A DNA stretch of 64,000 nucleotides from contig NZ_CP053697.2 in NCBI RefSeq assembly GCF_013200955.2, positions 4,154,001 through 4,218,000 of the forward strand, in the 5' to 3' direction. This document shows, one piece after another, positions 59,111 through 64,000 of the stretch (position 1 is the first letter of the stretch; the number at the start of each line of letters is the position of its first letter). The notes beneath the pieces were generated by a model. The model was not told where the DNA came from. It worked only from the letters and a program-made list of their open reading frames with translations, and made no database searches. The stretch comes from Pseudomonas campi (lineage in GTDB: Bacteria > Pseudomonadota > Gammaproteobacteria > Pseudomonadales > Pseudomonadaceae). The position numbers and the translations under genes were made by a program.

Positions 59111-60259
59111 TCAACTCGCGGCTGCCGCCTTGGGCAGAATGTCGCTGGAGATCATTTCGCCGAACGGGCTGACGTAGCCGCGGCTCTGCGGGCGCTCCGG
59201 CTGGGCGACGTCCAGGTGCGGGAACAGCAGCTCGGCGACCCGGTACGACTCTTCCAGGTGCGGGTAACCGGAGAAGATGAAGGTGTCGATGCCCAGCGCG
59301 GCGTATTCCTTGACCCGTGCCGCTACGGTCGGGCCGTCGCCGACCAGGGCAGTGCCGGCGCCACCGCGTACCAGGCCGACCCCGGCCCAGAGGTTGGGAC
59401 TGACTTCCAGCTTGTCCTTCTTGCCGCCGTGCAGGGCAGCCATGCGTTGCTGGCCGACCGAGTCGAAGCGCGCCAGGGAAGCCTGGGCACGAGCGATGGT
59501 GTCGTCATCGACATGGCTGATCAGCTTGTCGGCGGCCTTCCAGGCCTCTTCGTTGCTCTCGCGCACGATCACGTGCAGGCGGATGCCGAAGCGCACTTCG
59601 CGGCCCTGGGCCGCAGCCTTCTCGCGCACCTGGGCGATCTTCTCGGCCACTGCGGCCGGCGGCTCGCCCCAGGTCAGGTACAGCTCGACCTGCTCGGCGG
59701 CGAGGTCCTGGGCGGCATCCGAGGAGCCGCCGAAATACAGCGGCGGACGCGGCTGCTGGATCGGCGGGTAAAGCAATTTGGCACCCTTCACCTGGATGTG
59801 TTTGCCGGCGTAATCGACGGTTTCGCCTTCGAGTACGCGGCGCCAGATGCGGGTGAATTCCACCGAGGCTTCGTAGCGCTCGGCGTGGGACAGATTGAGG
59901 CCGTCGCCGGCCAGTTCGTCCGGATCGCCACCGGTGACCAGGTTGAACAGCGCGCGGCCGTTGGACAGCCGATCCAGGGTCGCGGCCTGCCGCGCCGCCA
60001 CCGTCGGGGAAATGATCCCGGGGCGCAGGGCGACCAGAAATTTCAGGCTCTGCGTCACCGGGATCAGCGAGGCGGCGACCAGCCAGGAGTCCTCGCAGGA
60101 ACGCCCGGTGGGGATCAGCACCCCGCCGAAGCCGAGGCGATCAGCCGCCTGGGCGATCTGACTGAGGTAGCCATGGTCGACGGCGCGCGCGCCCTCGGCG
60201 GTGCCGAGGTATTTGCCATCGCCGTGGGTGGGCAGGAACCAGAAAATATTCAGGCTCAT
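59111..60259 (-). CDS. ssuD: SsuD, FMNH2-dependent alkanesulfonate monooxygenase
   Basis: 382-residue luciferase-family TIM barrel that releases sulfite from C2-C10 alkanesulfonates using FMNH2 from SsuE. Conserved IFWFLPTHGDGKYLG at the start and NLVTGGDPDELAGDG later. Typical length (E. coli 381). Confidence 0.97.
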   Translation of the reverse strand: MSLNIFWFLPTHGDGKYLGTAEGARAVDHGYLSQIAQAADRLGFGGVLIPTGRSCEDSWLVAASLIPVTQSLKFLVALRPGIISPTVAARQAATLDRLSNGRALFNLVTGGDPDELAGDGLNLSHAERYEASVEFTRIWRRVLEGETVDYAGKHIQVKGAKLLYPPIQQPRPPLYFGGSSDAAQDLAAEQVELYLTWGEPPAAVAEKIAQVREKAAAQGREVRFGIRLHVIVRESNEEAWKAADKLISHVDDDTIARAQASLARFDSVGQQRMAALHGGKKDKLEVSPNLWAGVGLVRGGAGTALVGDGPTVAARVKEYAALGIDTFIFSGYPHLEESYRVAELLFPHLDVAQPERPQSRGYVSPFGEMISSDILPKAAAAS

Positions 60260-60281
60260 GGAGGGGTCTCCTTGGTCATAC

Positions 60282-60332
60282 GTAGCCCGGATGCAATCCG
60301 GGGCGGGATTTCCCGGAGTGCATCCGGGCTAC
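60282..60332. repeat. GTAGCCCGGATGCAATCCGGG inverted pair
   Basis: Left arm 60282-60302 and inverted right arm 60312-60332, upstream of ssuD in the ssuA-ssuD gap. Confidence 0.87.
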
Positions 60333-60377
60333 TCGAAGCATTTGAGTGACAGTCGCCTCTCCCGGCCCTGCGGGCCA

Positions 60378-60401
60378 CCCTCTCCCATTTATGGGAGAGG
60401 G
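60378..60401. repeat. CCCTCTCCCAT palindrome
   Basis: CCCTCTCCCAT-TT-ATGGGAGAGGG, second repeat in the ssuA-ssuD gap. Confidence 0.85.
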
Positions 60402-60422
60402 GCTGGGGTAGAGGGAGGGCCG

Positions 60423-61385
60423 TTACTGCTGCGCCACCTTGACCGGCGGCGCCCAGATCACGTCCTTGATGGTCAGGCGCTTGGGGATCAGCTTGAGGTC
60501 GCTGAAGGTGTCGGCGATCTGCTGCTGCGCCGCCACCACTTCGGGGCTGATGAACTGCGCGCCGTAGGCCTGACGCTCTACTGCCGTGCGCGTGATCGCC
60601 GGCGACAGACCGAGCAGCGGCGCCACCTGGGCGGTCGCCTCGGCACTGTTGGCGCGGGTCCACTCGCCGATGCCACGGATTTCCTCGACCAGCACGCTGA
60701 CCACCTCGGGGTTCTGCAGCGCATAGGGCTTGGCGGCCAAGTAGAACTGGTGGTTGGCCACCAGACCCTGGCCGTCACGCAGGCTGCGCGCTTGCAGCTG
60801 ATGCTCGGCGGCTGCCTGGAAGGGGTCCCAGATCACCCAGGCATCGACGCTGCCACGCTCGAAAGCGGCGCGGGCATCGGCCGGCGGCAGGTACACCGGC
60901 TGGATGTCGCTGTACTTCAGGCCGGCGTCTTGCAGGGCACGCACCAGCAGGTAATGCACGTTGGAGCCCTTGTTCAGGGCGACTTTCTTGCCCTTGAGCT
61001 CAGCCACCGATTGCAGCGGCGAATCCTTGGGCACCAGGATCGCTTCGCTGGTCGGCGCCGGCGGTTCGTGGGCCACGTAGAGCAGGTCAGCCCCGGCCGC
61101 CTGGGCGAAGATCGGCGGCGCTTCGCCGGTGGTGCCGAAGTCGATGGAGCCGACGTTCAGCCCTTCGAGCAGCTGCGGGCCACCGGGGAACTCGGTCCAC
61201 TGCACCTCGATGCCCTTGTCGGCCAGGCGCTTCTCCAGCGAACCCTTGGCCTTGAGCAGCACTAGGGTGCCGTATTTCTGATAACCGATTCGTAGCGTTT
61301 CGGCTTGAGCTTGAGTAATGGCGCCAAAGCTGATGGCCGCTGCAAACAGGGCGACCAGGCTCCGACGCAAAGTGATAGTGCGCAT
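60423..61385 (-). CDS. ssuA: SsuA, alkanesulfonate-binding protein
   Basis: 320 residues, signal peptide (about 1-28), then a periplasmic binding protein starting ETLRIGYQKYGTLVLLKAKG. Supplies substrate to SsuBC. Start at 61385 (MRTITLRRSL) with AAGGAGAG upstream; the upstream in-frame stretch lacks signal-peptide character. Confidence 0.96.
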   Translation of the reverse strand: MRTITLRRSLVALFAAAISFGAITQAQAETLRIGYQKYGTLVLLKAKGSLEKRLADKGIEVQWTEFPGGPQLLEGLNVGSIDFGTTGEAPPIFAQAAGADLLYVAHEPPAPTSEAILVPKDSPLQSVAELKGKKVALNKGSNVHYLLVRALQDAGLKYSDIQPVYLPPADARAAFERGSVDAWVIWDPFQAAAEHQLQARSLRDGQGLVANHQFYLAAKPYALQNPEVVSVLVEEIRGIGEWTRANSAEATAQVAPLLGLSPAITRTAVERQAYGAQFISPEVVAAQQQIADTFSDLKLIPKRLTIKDVIWAPPVKVAQQ

Positions 61386-61470
61386 GGCGCTCTCCTTTGC
61401 AATTCGTGATTTAGGTGTCGACCTGCTCGCCCGTTGGCGGGTGAGTAAGGAGGGGTGTTGCTGTGTCTCA

Positions 61471-61521
61471 CGGGTTTCACCCGCCCTACGCACCAGCGAT
61501 CCGTAGGGCGGGTGAAACCCG
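61471..61521. repeat. CGGGTTTCACCCGCCCTACG inverted pair
   Basis: Perfect 20-base arms (61471-61490, 61502-61521) with an 11-base spacer in the ssuE-ssuA gap; a different family from the other repeats. Confidence 0.92.
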
Positions 61522-61528
61522 CGTTGGT

Positions 61529-62122
61529 TCAGATACTCCAGCGGGCATTCACCAGCCGGTCGTTCAATAACTGTGGATCGATTGGCTGCGGCCGGCGGGC
61601 CAGGGCGGCGAGCAGTTGCTCGATCGACTCGTCCAGCCGCTCGACCAGCTCGCTATCCAGCTGCGCCGGACGCTCGCCCTCGGCATAGGCGATCTGCTTG
61701 TCCACGGCGAATACGCCATGCAGCATCTCCTGGGCCTTGAGCGCCGCCAGCACCGGCTTCAACGCGTAATCCACGGCCAGCAGGTGCGCCGGGCTGCCAC
61801 CACTGGCCAGCGGCAGGATCACCTTGTGCGCCAGGGCGCGCTCCGGCAGCAGATCGAGCAGCACTTTCAGCGCGCCGGTGATCGAGGCCTTGTACACCGG
61901 CGTCGCCACCACCAGGCCATCGGCACTGGCTACCACGGCCTGCAGCTGCTGCACCGCCGGGCTGTCGAAACGGGCGTGCAGCAGGTCCTCGGCCGGGAAG
62001 TCACGCACCCGCAGCAGGGTCACTTCGACGTGCTGGGCGCGCAGGCGCTGAGCGACATGCTCCAGCAGCACTTCGGTGCGCGAACGCGCTGCGGGGCTGC
62101 CAGACAGCAGAACTACGTGCAT
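61529..62122 (-). CDS. ssuE: SsuE, NADPH-dependent FMN reductase
   Basis: 197-residue flavodoxin-fold reductase providing FMNH2 to SsuD. GSPAARSRTEVLL at the FMN phosphate loop and ATPVYKASITGALK. Nine bases after lsfA, so transcribed with it. Confidence 0.95.
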   Translation of the reverse strand: MHVVLLSGSPAARSRTEVLLEHVAQRLRAQHVEVTLLRVRDFPAEDLLHARFDSPAVQQLQAVVASADGLVVATPVYKASITGALKVLLDLLPERALAHKVILPLASGGSPAHLLAVDYALKPVLAALKAQEMLHGVFAVDKQIAYAEGERPAQLDSELVERLDESIEQLLAALARRPQPIDPQLLNDRLVNARWSI

Positions 62123-62131
62123 GGCCAGTCC

Positions 62132-62770
62132 TTACCGGTTCGGCTGCGGGGTCAGGCGCAGGTAGGGTTTCACCGCGCGATAACCCTGCGGGAAGCGCCG
62201 GGCGATCTCGTCCTCGTCCTTCAGCGACGGCACGATCACCACTTCGTCGCCGTCCACCCAGTTGGCCGGGGTGGCGACCTTGTGGCTGTCGGTCAGCTGC
62301 AGGGAGTCGATCACCCGCAGGATCTCGTGGAAATTGCGCCCGGTGCTGGCCGGGTAGGTGATGGTCAGGCGCACCTTCTTGTTCGGGTCGATGACGAACA
62401 GCGAGCGCACGGTCAGGGTGTCGTTGGCGTTCGGATGGATCAGGTCATACAGGTCGGAGACCTTGCGATCGGCGTCGGCGATGATCGGGAAGTTAACCCG
62501 GGTGTTCTGGGTTTCGTTGATATCGTCGATCCACCTCAGGTGCGAGTCGACCGGGTCCACCGACAGGGCGATGGCCTTGACCCCACGTTGGGCGAACTCG
62601 TCCTTGAGCTTGGCGGTGAAGCCCAGCTCGGTGGTGCACACCGGAGTGAAGTCGGCCGGGTGGGAGAAGAGAATGCCCCAGCTGTTGCCCAGCCACTCGT
62701 GGAAACGAATGCGGCCTTCACTGGAGTCCTGTTCGAAGTCGGGGGCGATGTCGCCCAGGCGGATGGTCAT
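62132..62770 (-). CDS. lsfA: LsfA, 1-Cys peroxiredoxin
   Basis: 212-residue 1-Cys peroxiredoxin (Prx6 class) with PADFTPVCTTELG holding the peroxidatic Cys. LsfA of pseudomonads is induced by sulfate starvation and protects against peroxides. First gene of the lsfA-ssuEADCBF operon; start at 62770 (MTIRLGD) with AAGGAG upstream. Divergent from sbp. Confidence 0.95.
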   Translation of the reverse strand: MTIRLGDIAPDFEQDSSEGRIRFHEWLGNSWGILFSHPADFTPVCTTELGFTAKLKDEFAQRGVKAIALSVDPVDSHLRWIDDINETQNTRVNFPIIADADRKVSDLYDLIHPNANDTLTVRSLFVIDPNKKVRLTITYPASTGRNFHEILRVIDSLQLTDSHKVATPANWVDGDEVVIVPSLKDEDEIARRFPQGYRAVKPYLRLTPQPNR

Positions 62771-62834
62771 GCTGCTGCTCCTTGAGAGTCGTGGCGTGGG
62801 GCTCACTATGCTCAGGAACGAAAACGAATAAAAA

Positions 62835-62858
62835 GAATAAATAATGATTTATTTATTC
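62835..62858. promoter_or_regulatory. Perfect palindrome in the lsfA-sbp region
   Basis: GAATAAATAA-TGAT-TTATTTATTC: 10-base arms and a 4-base centre, 65 bases upstream of lsfA. Candidate site for a sulfur-starvation regulator such as CysB (inference). Confidence 0.65.
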
Positions 62859-62918
62859 CATAAAGAGATATGCAGCGAATCATCGACCGCCTCGCACAAA
62901 GGCATAAGCATCAAATTA

Positions 62919-62955
62919 TTTATTCTTTCAAAGAATAAAAACTCCCTCCTATAGT
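62919..62955 (+). promoter_or_regulatory. sbp promoter with overlapping palindrome
   Basis: TTTATTCTTT-C-AAAGAATAAA (62919-62939) overlaps a -35 TTCAAA (62927-62932), 17 bases from TATAGT (62950-62955). The sbp ATG follows 31 bases later. Confidence 0.7.
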
Positions 62956-62986
62956 CGCTGCGTTCCCCTTCTTCCAAGGACGCCCG

Positions 62987-63982
62987 ATGAAACGCCTACT
63001 GCCCGCCACGCTCCTCGCCACCGGCCTGCTCCTCGCCCCGCTGACCCAGGCCGCTACCCTGCTCAACGTCTCCTACGACGTGATGCGCGACTTCTACAAG
63101 GACTACAACGCCGCCTTCCAGCAGCACTGGCAGGCCGAGGGTGGCAAGCCGCTGCAGATCCAGATGTCCCACGGCGGCTCGAGCAAACAGGCTCGCGCGG
63201 TGATCGATGGCCTGGCCGCCGACGTGATCACCATGAACATGGCCACCGATATCAACGCCCTCGCCGACAATGGCGGGCTGGTGCCCAAAGACTGGGCCGA
63301 ACGCCTGCCCAACCACAGCGCGCCGTTCACCTCAGCCACCGTATTTATCGTGCGCAAGGGCAACCCCAAGGGCCTGAAGGACTGGCCGGACCTGCTCAAG
63401 GACGGCGTGCAGGTGGTAGTGCCCAACCCGAAGACCTCGGGCAACGGCCGCTACACCTACCTGTCGGCCTGGGGCTATGTGCTGGAAAAAGGCGGCGACG
63501 AAAAAGCCGCCAAGGACTTCGTCGGCAAGCTGTTCAAGCAGGCGCCGGTACTCGACACCGGTGGTCGCGCCGCCACTACCACCTTTATCCAGAACCAGAT
63601 CGGCGACGTGCTGGTGACCTTCGAGAACGAAGCCGAGATGATCGCCCGCGAGTTCGGCCGTGGCAGCTTCGAAGTGGTCTACCCGAGCGTCTCCGCCGAG
63701 GCCGAGCCACCGGTGGCAGTGGTCGACAAGGTGGTCGACAAGAAAGGCACCCGCAAGGAGGCCGAGGCCTACCTGAAGTACCTGTGGTCCGACGAAGCCC
63801 AGCGCATCGCCGCCAACAACTACCTGCGCCCACGCAACCCGGCGATCCTCGCCGAGTTCGCCGACCGTTTCCCCAAGGTCACCTTCTTCAACGTGGTGAA
63901 GACCTTCGGCGACTGGCCGGTGATCCAGAGCACCCACTTCAAGGATGGCGGGGTGTTCGACCAGATCTATGTCGCGCAGTAA
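62987..63982 (+). CDS. sbp: Sbp, sulfate-binding protein
   Basis: 331-residue periplasmic component of the sulfate ABC importer. Signal peptide MKRLLPATLLATGLLLAPLTQA; mature start ATLLNVSYDVMRDFYKDYN, SHGGSSKQARAVIDGL and NPKTSGNGRY are typical. The partner genes cysT/W/A would follow beyond the window edge, 18 bases after the stop. Confidence 0.97.
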   Translation: MKRLLPATLLATGLLLAPLTQAATLLNVSYDVMRDFYKDYNAAFQQHWQAEGGKPLQIQMSHGGSSKQARAVIDGLAADVITMNMATDINALADNGGLVPKDWAERLPNHSAPFTSATVFIVRKGNPKGLKDWPDLLKDGVQVVVPNPKTSGNGRYTYLSAWGYVLEKGGDEKAAKDFVGKLFKQAPVLDTGGRAATTTFIQNQIGDVLVTFENEAEMIAREFGRGSFEVVYPSVSAEAEPPVAVVDKVVDKKGTRKEAEAYLKYLWSDEAQRIAANNYLRPRNPAILAEFADRFPKVTFFNVVKTFGDWPVIQSTHFKDGGVFDQIYVAQ

Positions 63983-64000
63983 GACGCGCCCGCACTGCAA

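Overview
The window is a high-GC pseudomonad chromosome segment. Gene content and order match, as I remember it, the Pseudomonas aeruginosa PAO1 region PA0386-PA0414 (pil-chp chemotaxis cluster, gshB, tonB3, yqgE, ruvX, pyrR, pyrB, pyrC', pilU, pilT, yggS, proC, yggT, metX, metW, rdgB, hemW), followed by pckA, hslO/hslR and rimBK, and then by sulfur-starvation genes. No plasmid, phage, rRNA, tRNA or CRISPR signal was seen. Starts were chosen by Shine-Dalgarno position and family length.

Layout. 1-12.9 kb, minus strand: pilG-pilH-pilI-pilJ-pilK-chpA-chpB, the chemosensory system for type IV pili. 13.2-19.1 kb, plus: gshB, tonB3, yqgE, ruvX and the pyrimidine genes pyrR-pyrB-pyrC' (a degenerate dihydroorotase). 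19.1-21.8 kb: a TM2 protein and a two-gene radical-SAM/DUF4130 DNA-repair cassette with a near-ideal LexA box at its 5' end. 21.7-24.0 kb, minus: the pilus retraction ATPases pilT and pilU. 24-34.7 kb, plus: housekeeping genes (yggS, proC, yggT, DUF167, a dynamin-like GTPase, metX, metW, DUF4426, rdgB, hemW) and small secreted or unknown proteins. 34.7-39.4 kb, minus: pckA, hslO, hslR, a membrane desaturase and an ArsR regulator, the last two separated by a MITE-like element. 39.5-44.9 kb: rimB-rimK and a large GGDEF/EAL protein.

45-55.3 kb is the most novel part. It is a self-contained envelope locus with an outer-membrane-like protein, a periplasmic repeat protein, an ECF sigma factor, an anti-sigma-like protein, a subtilisin-family protease and a proline-repeat secreted protein. 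Three almost identical ECF-type promoters (TGAACCGCT, 12-13 bases, ACGACAGAGGG) stand in front of its three transcription units, so the sigma factor probably controls the whole set, including itself. A lower-GC secreted alpha/beta-hydrolase gene of opposite orientation sits inside the locus.

55.4-64 kb: a second, shorter copy of the MITE-like element abuts desA. The sulfonate operon lsfA-ssuE-ssuA-ssuD-ssuC-ssuB-ssuF is transcribed divergently from sbp across an AT-rich region with two perfect palindromes. Four of the gaps in the ssu operon hold palindromic repeats.
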